A model generated the notes under the pieces. That model searched no databases and was not told the origin of the DNA. It saw nothing but the letters and a program-made list of their open reading frames with translations. A stretch of DNA of 64,000 nucleotides from the NCBI RefSeq assembly GCF_016907015.1, contig NZ_JAFBBE010000007.1:1-64000 (forward strand), written 5' to 3'. Made by a program: the position numbers and the translations under genes. Source of the DNA: Oceanisphaera litoralis (lineage in GTDB: Bacteria > Pseudomonadota > Gammaproteobacteria > Enterobacterales > Aeromonadaceae). This document shows, piece by piece, positions 37,100 to 46,684 of this stretch (positions are counted from its first letter, which is position 1; each line of letters begins with the position of its first letter).

Positions 37100-38980
37100 A
37101 TGAATAAATTGAAATTAAAGCACAAGATTCTATTGAGTTTTATCGTCGCCATCACGATAACCGTCGCCGCACTCAGCACCATCAGCCTCCGCAACATGAA
37201 AAGCCAGCTCTATCAGGGCAGTACAGAGCTGGTTTCCGGTCTGAGCCAGAAAGAAGCAGACAAGATTACTACCTGGCTCGACAGCCGCCAGCAGATGCTG
37301 GCGGCCGCCGCCCGGCAGCTCGATAAGGCCCTGTTACCGACGCTGCAACAGGCCGAGGATGCCGGCAATTTCGTTCTCGGCTATTTCGGTACCAGCGATG
37401 GCGTCATGTACGATGCCGACCCCAGCATCGATCGTACCGGTTACGATCCCCGCAGCCGGCCCTGGTACCAACAGGCGATACAGGAAAACAGGGCCATCGT
37501 TACCGCTCCCTATGAAGACGCCGCCGGTGTCGGCACCGTCGTGACCCTGGCGGCCCCGGTGCTGACCAACGGCCAGCTGGCCGGTGTTATCGCCGGCGAT
37601 ATCGCCATCACCAACCTGGTCGACGATATCAACGCCATCCGCCTGCCGGCCAAGGGCTATGCCATGATGCTGAGCAAGGACGGCACCATGATTGCCTACC
37701 GGGATACGGCCATGTCGCTGCGCCCTGCCACCAACCTGGATGCCAACCTGTCGGTCCGCAATCTGCAAAAATGGAGCCGGGAACAACGGCTGCACCCGGT
37801 GCAACTGAATGGCGAACACAAGCTGGTTTATGCCCAGGATGTGGCCAACAGCAACTGGCAGCTGCTGCTGGTACTCGACCAGAAGGCACTGGAAGCACCA
37901 CTCGGCCCGCTGTTGATGCAACAGCTAGGCATGGCGACACTGGCTATCCTGGTGGCCGGCGTATTGATCAACCTGCTGATCAACCTGCTGCTGGCCCCCT
38001 TGCTGCGCGTCTCTCAGGCGCTGGAACAAATTGCCGGCGGCCGGGGTGACCTTACCCGTCGCATCACCATCCAGAGCCAGGATGAAGTGGGTCAGCTTGC
38101 CGGCAATTTCAACCGCTTCGTCGCCAGTCAGGCCGAGCTTATCAGCCAGATCCGCAGCCAGGCCGAACATCTGGGCAGCAATGCAGAACAAGCCTCGGTG
38201 CGCGCCAATCAAACGGTGACCGAGCTGGGTCGTCAGCAGCAGGAAGTGACCATGGTGGCCACCGCCGTGACCGAAATGGCCTCGGCCACCCATGAAATCG
38301 CCAACCACGCCGAGCAAACCGCCACTGCCGCTCAACAGTCCAGCGCCAGCACGGAGCTGGGCAAGCAGCAGGTCAACAAGACCCGGGATTCCATTCAGTT
38401 ACTGTCGCAAGAGATGATTCAGGCCTCGGCGGTTATTCAGCGGCTGGATCTGCATGCCAAGGAGATTTCCAGCGTACTGTCCACCATTCAGGGGGTTGCC
38501 GAGCAGACCAACCTGCTGGCCCTGAACGCCGCCATCGAAGCGGCCCGGGCCGGCGAACAGGGCCGCGGCTTTGCGGTGGTGGCCGATGAGGTACGGATAC
38601 TGTCGCAACGTACTCATGCCTCCACCGAAGAAATTCAGGTCACCATCAAAACCCTGCAACAGGCCACGGCCGAAGCGGTGAAACTGATGGACACCAGCCG
38701 CAATCTGGCCGAACTCAGTGTGGAAGATGCCGAAGCCGCCGCCGCGGCCCTGACCGAGATCACCACCGCCGTGAGCCTGATTTCGGACATGGCCAGCCAG
38801 ATCGCCACCGCCGCCGAAGAGCAGAGCCAGGTGACCGGTGAAATCACCCAGAACACCACCGCCATCAAGGATGTGGCCGACGAACTGGCCAGCGATGCCG
38901 GACAGTCGCTGGCGCAATCGAAGGATCTGCACAAGCAGGCCGGAGAGCTCAACGGTCTGGTGAGTGCCTTTATTCTGTAA
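37100..38980 (+). CDS. Methyl-accepting chemotaxis protein, amino-acid-type dCache sensor
   Basis: 626 residues. A membrane segment (about 9-29), a periplasmic dCache_1 domain (about 35-270), a second membrane segment (about 275-300), HAMP (about 300-352) and a methyl-accepting signalling domain whose tip is [32 protein letters not shown]. In the sensor the amino-acid motif is complete: Tyr115, Arg120, Trp122, Tyr123 and Asp167, with the spacings of PctA. It has no CheR-docking pentapeptide at the C-terminus. It stands alone, opposite in strand to its neighbours, between recJ and prfB, which are adjacent in E. coli, so it looks inserted. Confidence 0.92.
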   Translation: MNKLKLKHKILLSFIVAITITVAALSTISLRNMKSQLYQGSTELVSGLSQKEADKITTWLDSRQQMLAAAARQLDKALLPTLQQAEDAGNFVLGYFGTSDGVMYDADPSIDRTGYDPRSRPWYQQAIQENRAIVTAPYEDAAGVGTVVTLAAPVLTNGQLAGVIAGDIAITNLVDDINAIRLPAKGYAMMLSKDGTMIAYRDTAMSLRPATNLDANLSVRNLQKWSREQRLHPVQLNGEHKLVYAQDVANSNWQLLLVLDQKALEAPLGPLLMQQLGMATLAILVAGVLINLLINLLLAPLLRVSQALEQIAGGRGDLTRRITIQSQDEVGQLAGNFNRFVASQAELISQIRSQAEHLGSNAEQASVRANQTVTELGRQQQEVTMVATAVTEMASATHEIANHAEQTATAAQQSSASTELGKQQVNKTRDSIQLLSQEMIQASAVIQRLDLHAKEISSVLSTIQGVAEQTNLLALNAAIEAARAGEQGRGFAVVADEVRILSQRTHASTEEIQVTIKTLQQATAEAVKLMDTSRNLAELSVEDAEAAAAALTEITTAVSLISDMASQIATAAEEQSQVTGEITQNTTAIKDVADELASDAGQSLAQSKDLHKQAGELNGLVSAFIL

Positions 38981-39013
38981 CGGTGCGGTGTGAGGTGATG
39001 CCGCCGTTCGACA

Positions 39014-39090
39014 TGGGTCATCTCCGCGAAGGCGGAGATCCATGGCATATCGCACAGGATTCCCGCCTTCGCGAGAATGACGGCGAAAGA
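39014..39090. repeat. Hairpin pair after the chemoreceptor gene
   Basis: ATCTCCGCGAAGGCGGAGAT forms one hairpin, and TTCCCGCCTTCGCGAGAATGACGG carries the complement of its core, so the two halves can also pair with each other. The GTCAT-CTCGCGAAGGCGGG core resembles dispersed repeats common in gammaproteobacteria. Confidence 0.55.
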
Positions 39091-39111
39091 CTCGGCTAGT
39101 TTGTCAGTTGC

Positions 39112-39138
39112 AAAAAGGGCCCTAAACGGGCCCTTTTT
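39112..39138. terminator. Bidirectional terminator between the chemoreceptor and recJ
   Basis: Perfect stem AAAAAGGGCCC/GGGCCCTTTTT with loop TAAAC; A and T runs on either side suit both convergent genes. Confidence 0.92.
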
Positions 39139-39156
39139 ATTGGCTGAATCTGCGCG

Positions 39157-40926
39157 CTACAGCGGCGCCAGCTGCTCCACCATCAGTTGCAGTTGTCGCT
39201 TGCCCCGCCACTCATTCACATCCAGCTTGTAGGCCAGTTGCACCTGTTTGATGCCGGCGTTGGGCCAGACGCTCAAGTCCACGTTGAAGGCGATGGCATC
39301 AATGACGGTGCGGCCCTCGTCCGGGCTCAGCACCAGCTTGAGGTGTTTTTCGCCCACCAGCCGCTGCTGCACGATGCGGAATTCACCGTCGAACAGGGGC
39401 TCGGGAAAGGCCTGGCCCCAGGGGCCGGCGAAACGCAGCTGCTCGGCCAGCTCCAGGGTCAGCTCGCTCACCGTCAGCTCGCCGTCACTCAATATCTCGC
39501 CGGCCAGCAGCTCGGGGCTGACCCATTCGTCCACCAACTGCTCGAACGCCGCCTTGAACGGCGCCAGCGCCGCCTTGGTCAGCGACAGCCCCGCCGCCAT
39601 GGCATGACCACCGAACTTGGTGATCAGCCCCGGATGACGGCTGTTGATGGTTTCCAGCAGATCCCGCAGGTGCACGCCGGGAATGGAGCGGCCCGAGCCC
39701 TTCAGCTCGTCGTCACCCGCCTCGGCAAAGGCAATCACAGGGCGAAAATAGCGCTCCTTGATGCGCGAGGCCACCAGCCCCACCACGCCCTGATGCCAGT
39801 CATCCTGATGCAGCACCAGACCCGATGGCAGCGCGCCGTCGCTGATGCGCACCTTGGTCAGGCTGGCCAGCGCCTCGTGCTGCATGCTGGCCTCGATGGC
39901 CTTTCGCTCGCGGTTGAGCTCGTCCATCATGGCCGCCAGCTTGCGAGCTTCATCCAGGTTGTCGCTTAGCAGACAGGCCACCCCCATCGACATGTCATCG
40001 AGCCGCCCCACCGCATTGAGCCGGGGCCCCAGGGCAAAGCCGAGATCCGTGGCCACCAGCCGCTGCTGGTTGCGCCCCGAGATGTCGATCAGCGCCTGAA
40101 TGCCGGGCCGCAGCCGCCCCGCCCGCATCCGCTGCAGCCCCTGATGTACCAGCACCCGGTTGTTTTCATCCAGCGCCACCACATCCGCCACCGTGCCCAG
40201 CGCCACCAGATCCAGATACTCGCCCATGTTGGGCGCCGTGATGCCCCGTTTCCCAAACCAGCCGTGCTCGGTCAGCGCCGCCCGCAGCGCCAGCAGCAGA
40301 TAAAAGGCCACCCCCACGCCGGCCAGATTCTTGGAGGGGAAGTCACAGCCATGCTGGTTGGGATTGACGATGGCGTCGGCGTCGGGGATCTCTTCGCCCG
40401 GCAGATGATGATCGGTGACGATCACCTGCATGCCCGCCGCCCTGGCCGCCGCCACCCCGGCCATGCTGGAAATACCGTTATCTACTGTGATCAGCAACTC
40501 GGCCCCCAGTCCGACCGCTTCTTCTACTACCTGAGGGCTGAGCCCATAGCCATAATCGAACCGGTTGGGCACCAGATAATCGACCTTCTCGGCCCCCATG
40601 GCACGCAGGCCATGCACCATCAGCGCCGAGCTGGTGGCACCATCACAGTCGAAGTCGCCCACAATAAGAATGTTGCGCTGCTCGGCCAGGGCCTGCTCCA
40701 GCAACACCACCGCCTCGGCCATGCCCTTGAAACCGGGCTTGAGCAGAGCACCAGCCTTGAGATTCAACTGCTCGGGCCGCACCAGCCCCCGGCTGGCATA
40801 AAGCCGCTGCAGTATGGGCGACAGCTCGCCGGGCAGTTGATGAGGCACGGTTTCACGGCGACGAATGGGAAGGCGGGAACGGGTGGATTCGCTGGTGGAG
40901 TGGGTGGCGTTTTTGGTGACAGGCAT
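39157..40926 (-). CDS. recJ: Single-strand DNA 5'-3' exonuclease RecJ
   Basis: 589 residues from MPVTKNATHSTSES. The DHH phosphoesterase motifs are intact: DFDCDGATSSALM, DYLVPNRFDYGYGLS, TVDNGISS and VTDHHLPGEEIPDADAIVNPNQ; the DHHA1 domain has GRSIPGVHLRDLLE and KFGGHAMAAGLSL. RecJ acts in recombination and mismatch repair. In E. coli it is between dsbC and prfB; here prfB is separated by a chemoreceptor gene and dsbC is missing. Confidence 0.96.
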   Translation of the reverse strand: MPVTKNATHSTSESTRSRLPIRRRETVPHQLPGELSPILQRLYASRGLVRPEQLNLKAGALLKPGFKGMAEAVVLLEQALAEQRNILIVGDFDCDGATSSALMVHGLRAMGAEKVDYLVPNRFDYGYGLSPQVVEEAVGLGAELLITVDNGISSMAGVAAARAAGMQVIVTDHHLPGEEIPDADAIVNPNQHGCDFPSKNLAGVGVAFYLLLALRAALTEHGWFGKRGITAPNMGEYLDLVALGTVADVVALDENNRVLVHQGLQRMRAGRLRPGIQALIDISGRNQQRLVATDLGFALGPRLNAVGRLDDMSMGVACLLSDNLDEARKLAAMMDELNRERKAIEASMQHEALASLTKVRISDGALPSGLVLHQDDWHQGVVGLVASRIKERYFRPVIAFAEAGDDELKGSGRSIPGVHLRDLLETINSRHPGLITKFGGHAMAAGLSLTKAALAPFKAAFEQLVDEWVSPELLAGEILSDGELTVSELTLELAEQLRFAGPWGQAFPEPLFDGEFRIVQQRLVGEKHLKLVLSPDEGRTVIDAIAFNVDLSVWPNAGIKQVQLAYKLDVNEWRGKRQLQLMVEQLAPL

Positions 40927-41015
40927 GGGGCTGGCTTGTTGTTTGAACAGGCCGCAAACACTAACCGCGCAGGGGCGGATTTGCAATCACAGACGAGGTT
41001 AGTGCACAGCCCGTA

Positions 41016-41231
41016 GGACAAAGGGCCCACCTGTTTATATCGATAGCTTTGCCGCCGAAGAGGCAACAGAGTTGCCTCCTCCGACACGCTTCAAGTACAT
41101 CCATGTAACGCTCAGCACATGCCATCCATAGCATGTGACGGTCGGCTGAGGCAATCCCTGTTACCTCTTCTTGACGCCCGAGTTAGCTGTTGGCACCACC
41201 AACAGGCAACGCCGGAGCTGGCCCTTTGTCC
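41016..41231. repeat. Composite multi-stem palindrome between recJ and xerD
   Basis: Outer arms GGACAAAGGGCC (41016-41027) and its exact complement (41220-41231). Inside, GAAGAGGCAACAG (41057-41069) pairs with 41158-41170 with one mismatch, and TTGCCTCCTCCGAC pairs with GTCGGCTGAGGCAA. Two inner hairpins: TACA-TCCA-TGTA (41096-41107) and CACATGC-CATCCATA-GCATGTG (41116-41137). The outer arm is shared with 60491-60594 and the next arm with 60651-60840. It fills most of the 336-bp gap (40927-41262), which holds no gene. Confidence 0.82.
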
Positions 41232-41262
41232 GACTTAATGCCGCAATCAGAGTCGAAAGAAG

Positions 41263-42150
41263 TCACCCTCGGGGGTGGTGCTCTTCGTGCAGGGCGTTGA
41301 GTCGGTGGGTGGCGACGTGGGTGTAAATCTGGGTGGTGGACAGATCCGAGTGGCCCAGCAGCAGCTGTACCACCCGCAGGTCGGCGCCGTGGTTGAGCAA
41401 ATGGGTGGCGAAGGCATGACGCAGGGTATGGGGCGACAGCTCGATGCCGATACCGGCGCGCCGGGCATAAAGTTTGATGCGATGCCAGAAGGTCTGGCGG
41501 GTCATCTGCCGGGACCGCCGCGAGGGAAACACCACGTCGGACGATTGCTCGCCCAGCAGGGTCGCCCGCCCCTCTTTCAGATAGCGGGTCAGCCAGTGCA
41601 GTGCCTCTTCCCCCATGGGCACCAGTCGCTCCTTGTTGCCCTTGCCCGTCACCCGCACCAGCCCCTGGCGCAGGCTGACGCTTTCCATCGTCAGGCTGAC
41701 CAACTCGGTCACCCGCAAGCCGGTGGCGTACAGCAGCTCCAGCATGGCCTTGTCGCGCAGCTCCAGCGGGTCTTCCACCTGCGGCTCCTGCAACAGGCTG
41801 AACACCTGCTGTTCGCTCAGATCCTTGGGCAATCGCTTGGGCAGCTTGGGCCCGGCGATCAGTATGCTGGGATCGTCGTCCCGCAACTGCTCCCGATGCA
41901 GATACTGAAAAAAGCGGCGCAGCACGCTCAGCATGCGGGCGGTGCTGGTCGCCTTGAAGCCCAGATCCAGCCGGTGGCCCAGGTACTGCTGCAGGGTCAG
42001 GCCGTCCACCGCCAGCAGGCTGCTGCCTTCGCCGTCCAGCCAGGCGGCGAAGTGCGACAGGTCGCTGCGATAAGAGGCCAGGGTGTTGTCTGCCAGGCCT
42101 TTTTCCAGCCAGAGGGCATCCACAAATTGTTCCACCAGGGGATAGCTCAT
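41263..42150 (-). CDS. xerD: Site-specific tyrosine recombinase XerD
   Basis: 295 residues. XerD with XerC resolves chromosome dimers at dif. The catalytic set is complete: Arg146, Lys170, His241, Arg244, His267 and nucleophile Tyr276 (SPHTLRHAFATHLL, LLGHSDLSTTQIYTHV). The N-terminal SAM-like DNA-binding domain covers about 1-100. It is divergent from fldB, as in E. coli; dsbC, its usual downstream neighbour there, is absent. Confidence 0.96.
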   Translation of the reverse strand: MSYPLVEQFVDALWLEKGLADNTLASYRSDLSHFAAWLDGEGSSLLAVDGLTLQQYLGHRLDLGFKATSTARMLSVLRRFFQYLHREQLRDDDPSILIAGPKLPKRLPKDLSEQQVFSLLQEPQVEDPLELRDKAMLELLYATGLRVTELVSLTMESVSLRQGLVRVTGKGNKERLVPMGEEALHWLTRYLKEGRATLLGEQSSDVVFPSRRSRQMTRQTFWHRIKLYARRAGIGIELSPHTLRHAFATHLLNHGADLRVVQLLLGHSDLSTTQIYTHVATHRLNALHEEHHPRG

Positions 42151-42225
42151 CGGTACTCCGGGCTCTGCCCTGTTCGCGGGCTTCTGTTATGATGGCACCA
42201 TTGTCTGAAGCGATAACGGAACCCC

Positions 42226-42741
42226 ATGAATATCGGTTTATTTTACGGCTCAACCACCTGCTATACCGAGATGGCGGCCGAAAAGATCGGCGCCCAGCTC
42301 GGCGCCGATCTGGTCGACCTGCATAATATCAAGGATGTGCCGCTCAGGCGCGCCGAAGACTACCCCATTCTGATTTTGGGTATTTCCACCTGGGATTTCG
42401 GCGAACTGCAGGAAGACTGGGAATCCCACTGGGACGAAATAGACGACCTGAACCTGGAAGGTCATGTCGTCGCCCTGTTCGGCATGGGCGATCAGCTCGG
42501 CTATGGCGAATGGTTTCAGGATGCCCTGGGCATGCTGCACGACAAGGTGGCCGCCCGTGGCGCCACCATAGTGGGCTACTGGCCCAACAAGGGCTACGAG
42601 TTCGAGGCCTCCAGGGCACTGACCGAAGACGGCGACTACTTTGTTGGTCTGTCGCTCGATGAAGCCAACCAGTACGACGACACCGACAGCCGCATCCAGA
42701 CCTGGGTAGCGCAGATACTGGAAGAAATGGCCGCGATCTAG
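42226..42741 (+). CDS. fldB: Flavodoxin FldB
   Basis: 171 residues of a long-chain flavodoxin. The FMN phosphate loop is [15 protein letters not shown] (4-18), the aromatic loops contain [12 protein letters not shown] and [15 protein letters not shown], and the long-chain insertion [14 protein letters not shown] follows. It carries single electrons at low potential. It is divergent from xerD by 75 bp, as in E. coli, and is followed by a strong terminator. Confidence 0.94.
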   Translation: MNIGLFYGSTTCYTEMAAEKIGAQLGADLVDLHNIKDVPLRRAEDYPILILGISTWDFGELQEDWESHWDEIDDLNLEGHVVALFGMGDQLGYGEWFQDALGMLHDKVAARGATIVGYWPNKGYEFEASRALTEDGDYFVGLSLDEANQYDDTDSRIQTWVAQILEEMAAI

Positions 42742-42757
42742 CCATGACGGCAGGCAC

Positions 42758-42797
42758 AAAAAAACCGGGGCGGCCTGTGGCCGCCCCGGTTTTTTTA
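42758..42797. terminator. Bidirectional terminator between fldB and brnQ
   Basis: A very stable stem, AAAACCGGGGCGGCC with its exact complement around a TGT loop, with A and T runs outside. Confidence 0.95.
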
Positions 42798-42815
42798 TTG
42801 CTTCAGCCGGTTAGC

Positions 42816-44120
42816 TCAGGCTACCGCTTGCTCGCGTGACTTGCCGGCCGCCAGGCCCATCACGGCCGCGGCCAGGGTCGGCAGTACCCAGGCCATGCCG
42901 ATATCGAACATCGGCAGCAAGGTGAAGGCGCTCATATTCAGGCCCGCCGCCTGCAGGCCATCGATCAGGCCGAAAGCGAAGGCCACGGCCATAATCAGGC
43001 GGAAGGCGAATACCGGCGAGCGCATCAGCGGCCGAAGATAGGTTGCCATTACCAGGGCCACCGCCACCGGATAACAGGCCACCAGTACCGGAATGGACAC
43101 CGAGATCAGGGTATTCAGGCCCACATTGGCCACCAGCGTGCAGGCCAGGGCGTTGATAACAACCCAGCCGCGATAGCTGCCCTTGCCGGTCAGGCGATGA
43201 AAGTAATCGGCACAGGACGACACCAGACCCACGGCCGTGGTCAGGCAGGCCAGAGAGACAATGGCGGCCAGCGCCCACAGGCCCGGCGCACCGAACAGCG
43301 ACAGCACATAGGCGCTGATGATTTCGCCGCCATTGCTGGCCGACTCCACCACGCCCAGGCTGGTGCCCCCCAGAATAAACAGCGACACATAAACGAAGCC
43401 CAGACCGGCGGCGGCAATCAGCGCCGCTATCATCAGATAGCGGGACTGGGCGCGGGTATCGGTCACGCCCTTCTGGCGCAGCACGTCCAGGATCAGCATG
43501 CCGAACATCAGGGCGGCAAAGGTATCCATGGTGTTGTAGCCTTCGATAAAGCCTTTCACGAAGGGCTGAGTCAGATAGGCCTCGGCCACCTGTGGCTGAG
43601 TACCCTGGGGATTGACGAACACCGCCACCGCCAGTGCCACCAACAGCAGCAGCAGGATGGGCGTCAACACCTTGCCCACCGCATCCAGCAGTCGACCCTG
43701 ATTAAGCGACAGCAGCAGCACCAGACCGAAGAAACCAAGGGTATACAGCGTGAGGGTCGTCTGGCCGGGATCATTCAGAAACGGCTTCAGGCCCATTTCG
43801 TAGGCGACCAGACCGGTACGGGGCGCCGCGAAGGCCGGGCCTATGATGATGAAGATGGCGGTCGCCATCACGGTGACCACAGCCGCGGGCAGATAACGGC
43901 CCATGGTCGGCAGGCCGCCACCGGCCAGGGCGGCGGCAATCAGGGTGACCAGCGGCATGCCGACGGCGGTAAGCAAGAAGCCGAACATGGCACTGTTCAG
44001 GTTCTCGCCGGCCAGAAAACCGGCCAGGGGCGGAAATATGATATTCCCGGCGCCCAGAAAAAAGGCGAGGGTCATAAACCCCAGCCCCATCACGTCAAAA
44101 GTGGATAAGGATCTGTTCAC
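42816..44120 (-). CDS. brnQ: Branched-chain amino acid:cation symporter BrnQ
   Basis: 434 residues with about 12 membrane helices. The family signature LGFMTLAFFLGAGNIIFPPLAGFLAG is at the N-terminus, and AFAAPRTGLVAYEMG and NTMDTFAALMFG follow. It takes up leucine, valine and isoleucine with a cation. I chose GTG at 44120 because TGAGG lies seven bases before it and relatives begin close to NRSLSTFDV; ATGs at 44132 and 44147 are alternatives. The 164-bp gap to trmN6 (44121-44284) shows no gene. Confidence 0.92.
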   Translation of the reverse strand: MNRSLSTFDVMGLGFMTLAFFLGAGNIIFPPLAGFLAGENLNSAMFGFLLTAVGMPLVTLIAAALAGGGLPTMGRYLPAAVVTVMATAIFIIIGPAFAAPRTGLVAYEMGLKPFLNDPGQTTLTLYTLGFFGLVLLLSLNQGRLLDAVGKVLTPILLLLLVALAVAVFVNPQGTQPQVAEAYLTQPFVKGFIEGYNTMDTFAALMFGMLILDVLRQKGVTDTRAQSRYLMIAALIAAAGLGFVYVSLFILGGTSLGVVESASNGGEIISAYVLSLFGAPGLWALAAIVSLACLTTAVGLVSSCADYFHRLTGKGSYRGWVVINALACTLVANVGLNTLISVSIPVLVACYPVAVALVMATYLRPLMRSPVFAFRLIMAVAFAFGLIDGLQAAGLNMSAFTLLPMFDIGMAWVLPTLAAAVMGLAAGKSREQAVA

Positions 44121-44284
44121 TGCAAACCTCATTGCGGCTGCCCGCATAATGAAAGTTTCGTTTGGAAACTAACGATATTAAGGATTCGGCCTACCACCGG
44201 AAATTTGCGGTAAAATGCTGAAATCTGGCAGCCGCCGAGCTGGCCAGTAGCATAATGATGTGAAAAGCAGATTCAAGGCAAAAT

Positions 44285-44992
44285 TTACATCTTCAGGTAG
44301 TAGGGGGCCACCAGCCCTTTATATGTGTCGCCATAAGTATTATTTTCAGTATTAATGATGATACTTTTGGTTATATGGCAGCATTTAACTCTACAAAAGT
44401 GCAATAAAAAACGAGCCGCCGGCTTGCCTTCCCTGGTGATAACGTCTTGCCTTTCCCTCAAATGGAAGCCATTTGAAGATGCCTGCGATATGGCCTCCGC
44501 CAGCGCCTGTACCGGCAACACCAGGGCCAGACTCCCTTCACCGGTTAACAGGCGTTTGCCGTGACGAAACAACTCGGCCAGTGTCAGGCTACCGGTATGA
44601 CGCGCATCGGCCCGGGCGGCACTGCCGAACGGCTGTCCATGCCCGAAGTAAGGCGGGTTGGACACGATCAAATCAAACGGCGGCGCCGCGTACTGCTGCA
44701 GGGCCCCCTGCGCGATAGCGACTTTTCGCGGCCAGGGCGATGCCGCCACGTTATCTGCGGCCTGCTCTGCCGCAGCTTCGTCCAGCTCCAGGCCGACGAT
44801 GGTTACCTCGGGATCGCTGCGCTGGGCCAGCATCAGGGCCACCAGGCCCGAGCCGGTGCCGACGTCCAGAATACGGCGGGCAGAGCCTGTCGGTGCCCAG
44901 GCGCCGAGCAGAATACCGTCGGTGCCCACCTTCATGGCACAACGGTCGTGATTGATGTGAAACTGCTTGAAAGTAAAACCGCGGCTGCTCAT
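44285..44992 (-). CDS. trmN6: tRNA1(Val) (adenine37-N6)-methyltransferase TrmN6 (YfiC)
   Basis: 235 residues from MSSRGFTFKQFHINHDRCAMKVGTD. The SAM motif ILDVGTGSGLVALMLAQ and the N6-adenine methyltransferase motif NPPY (VSNPPYFGHGQPF) are intact. It methylates A37 of tRNA-Val. The gene is divergent from srmB, the same arrangement as in E. coli; upstream open frame is antisense to srmB and not coding. Confidence 0.94.
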   Translation of the reverse strand: MSSRGFTFKQFHINHDRCAMKVGTDGILLGAWAPTGSARRILDVGTGSGLVALMLAQRSDPEVTIVGLELDEAAAEQAADNVAASPWPRKVAIAQGALQQYAAPPFDLIVSNPPYFGHGQPFGSAARADARHTGSLTLAELFRHGKRLLTGEGSLALVLPVQALAEAISQASSNGFHLRERQDVITREGKPAARFLLHFCRVKCCHITKSIIINTENNTYGDTYKGLVAPYYLKM

Positions 44993-45064
44993 GCTGATCC
45001 TGTCAGGTTTTTTTGTCCGAATTCCCCTATAATACCCGCCTTTTATAGGCTGACGAGACCGATC

Positions 45065-46429
45065 ATGAGCAGTATGACCTTCGAGCAACTGGAACTGGAT
45101 CCCATCCTGGTCCGCGCCCTGGCTGGCATGGGCTATGCCAAACCGACCACCATTCAGAGCCAGGTCATCCCCGAAGCCATGAGCGGACGGGATATAATGG
45201 CATCCGCTCCCACCGGCACCGGCAAGACGGCGGCGTTTCTGCTGCCGATTTGTCAGCATCTGCTGGACTTTCCTCGTCGCCAGGCGGGCCCGGCCCGCAT
45301 TCTGATCCTGACGCCAACGCGTGAGCTGGCCATACAGATCGCCGACGATGCCAAAAAAATATTGAAAGACACGCCCCTGCGGGTGGAAGTGATCACCGGC
45401 GGTGTGCATGAAAGCCATCACCTGCCTGCCCTGACCAAGACCACCGACATAGTGGTTGCCACCCCGGGCCGCCTGCTGCAATACATGGATGAAGAGTCGT
45501 TCGACAGCCGCGATATCGAAATGCTGGTGCTGGATGAAGCAGACCGCATGCTGGACATGGGCTTTATCAAGGATGTGGATCGCATCGCCGCCGAAGCCCG
45601 CTGGCGCCGACAGACGATGCTGTTTTCCGCCACCCTGGAAGGCCGCGGCCTGATGAAGTTTGCCGCCGATCTGCTGAAAGATCCGGTGGAAATCAGCGCC
45701 GCGCCGCCACGCAGCGAACGCAAGAAAATCAACCAGTGGGTACACCTGGCGGATAATCCCGAGCACAAGTTTGCCCTGCTGACCCATCTGCTGCGCCAGC
45801 CCGATGTGACCCGCAGTATCATCTTCGTCAAGACCCGGGATCGCCTGATGGAGCTGGCCAGCCGTCTGCAGCAGGAAGGGCTGCACAATGCCTGGCTACG
45901 CGGTGAAATGGAGCAGGAAAAGCGTATCGAGGCGCTCGGCCGCTTTCGTATCGGCAGGGTCAATATTCTGGTGGCCACCGATGTGGCATCCCGCGGTATC
46001 GACCTGCCCGAGGTGAGCCACGTGATCAACTACGATATGCCGCGCACCGCCGATGTCTACGTGCATCGCATCGGTCGTACCGGCCGTGCCGGCCAGAAGG
46101 GCACCGCCATCAGCCTGGTGGAAGCCCACGACATGCCCCTGCTGGTTCGGGTAGAAAAATATACCGAAGAAGTGCTCAAGCGCCGGGTCATCGACGAACT
46201 GCGCCCCAAACACAAAGAAGCCAGGGTGGCGTCACGCAAGAAGAAAGATGGCGACAGCAAGGGCAAGAAGGCCCTTCTGCCGAAGAAAAAAGAGAAGGTG
46301 CGTCTGCGGGACACCAAGGCCAAGGGCAAGCCCAAGTGGGCCGGCGCCAAGCCCGATGCCACCAAAAAGCCGGCAAGTGCCAAAAAAGCCGCCGGCAAGC
46401 AAGTGAAAGGAAGCCAAGACGCCGAATAA
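45065..46429 (+). CDS. srmB: DEAD-box RNA helicase SrmB
   Basis: 454 residues from MSSMTFEQLELDPILVRAL. Motifs in order: Q motif with KPTTIQSQ, I ASAPTGTGKT, Ia PTRELA, II LDEADRML, III SATLE, V VATDVASRGID and VI HRIGRTGRAG. The C-terminal tail (from about 375) is rich in Lys and Ala, typical of SrmB, and binds RNA. It aids early 50S assembly. It is divergent from trmN6 by 72 bp. Confidence 0.94.
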   Translation: MSSMTFEQLELDPILVRALAGMGYAKPTTIQSQVIPEAMSGRDIMASAPTGTGKTAAFLLPICQHLLDFPRRQAGPARILILTPTRELAIQIADDAKKILKDTPLRVEVITGGVHESHHLPALTKTTDIVVATPGRLLQYMDEESFDSRDIEMLVLDEADRMLDMGFIKDVDRIAAEARWRRQTMLFSATLEGRGLMKFAADLLKDPVEISAAPPRSERKKINQWVHLADNPEHKFALLTHLLRQPDVTRSIIFVKTRDRLMELASRLQQEGLHNAWLRGEMEQEKRIEALGRFRIGRVNILVATDVASRGIDLPEVSHVINYDMPRTADVYVHRIGRTGRAGQKGTAISLVEAHDMPLLVRVEKYTEEVLKRRVIDELRPKHKEARVASRKKKDGDSKGKKALLPKKKEKVRLRDTKAKGKPKWAGAKPDATKKPASAKKAAGKQVKGSQDAE

Positions 46430-46519
46430 AGGCCCCGACTTCCGACAGGCGACCCTCGGCGCGGCGGCCGAATACTGCTCGACTATGCTTTAGAAAAACA
46501 GGCGTGGAAGGATGGATGT

Positions 46520-46684
46520 ATGGTCATGTTGAGGCATTATTCAGGCAGGGAGCGGCGGCAACAATGCCGGCGGCAGATCCTGGATCGACGGGATCTGATC
46601 CGCTGGGAACCGGATCACCACGAGCGTCGCCAGCAGCGCGGCCGCCGCACCGTCGACAACGCCAGAACCCTGTGGGATCAGTAA
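46520..46684 (+). CDS. Small arginine-rich ORF of unknown function
   Basis: 54 codons from ATG at 46520, with AAGG upstream. The peptide is very basic, opens MVMLRHYSGRERRQQCRRQ and has WEPDHHERRQQRGRR in the second half. I do not recognise a family. The stop TAA (46682-46684) is the first three bases of a MITE-like repeat, so the repeat either landed at the end of the gene or cut it short. An alternative is that the frame is chance in G/C-rich sequence. Confidence 0.4.
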   Translation: MVMLRHYSGRERRQQCRRQILDRRDLIRWEPDHHERRQQRGRRTVDNARTLWDQ

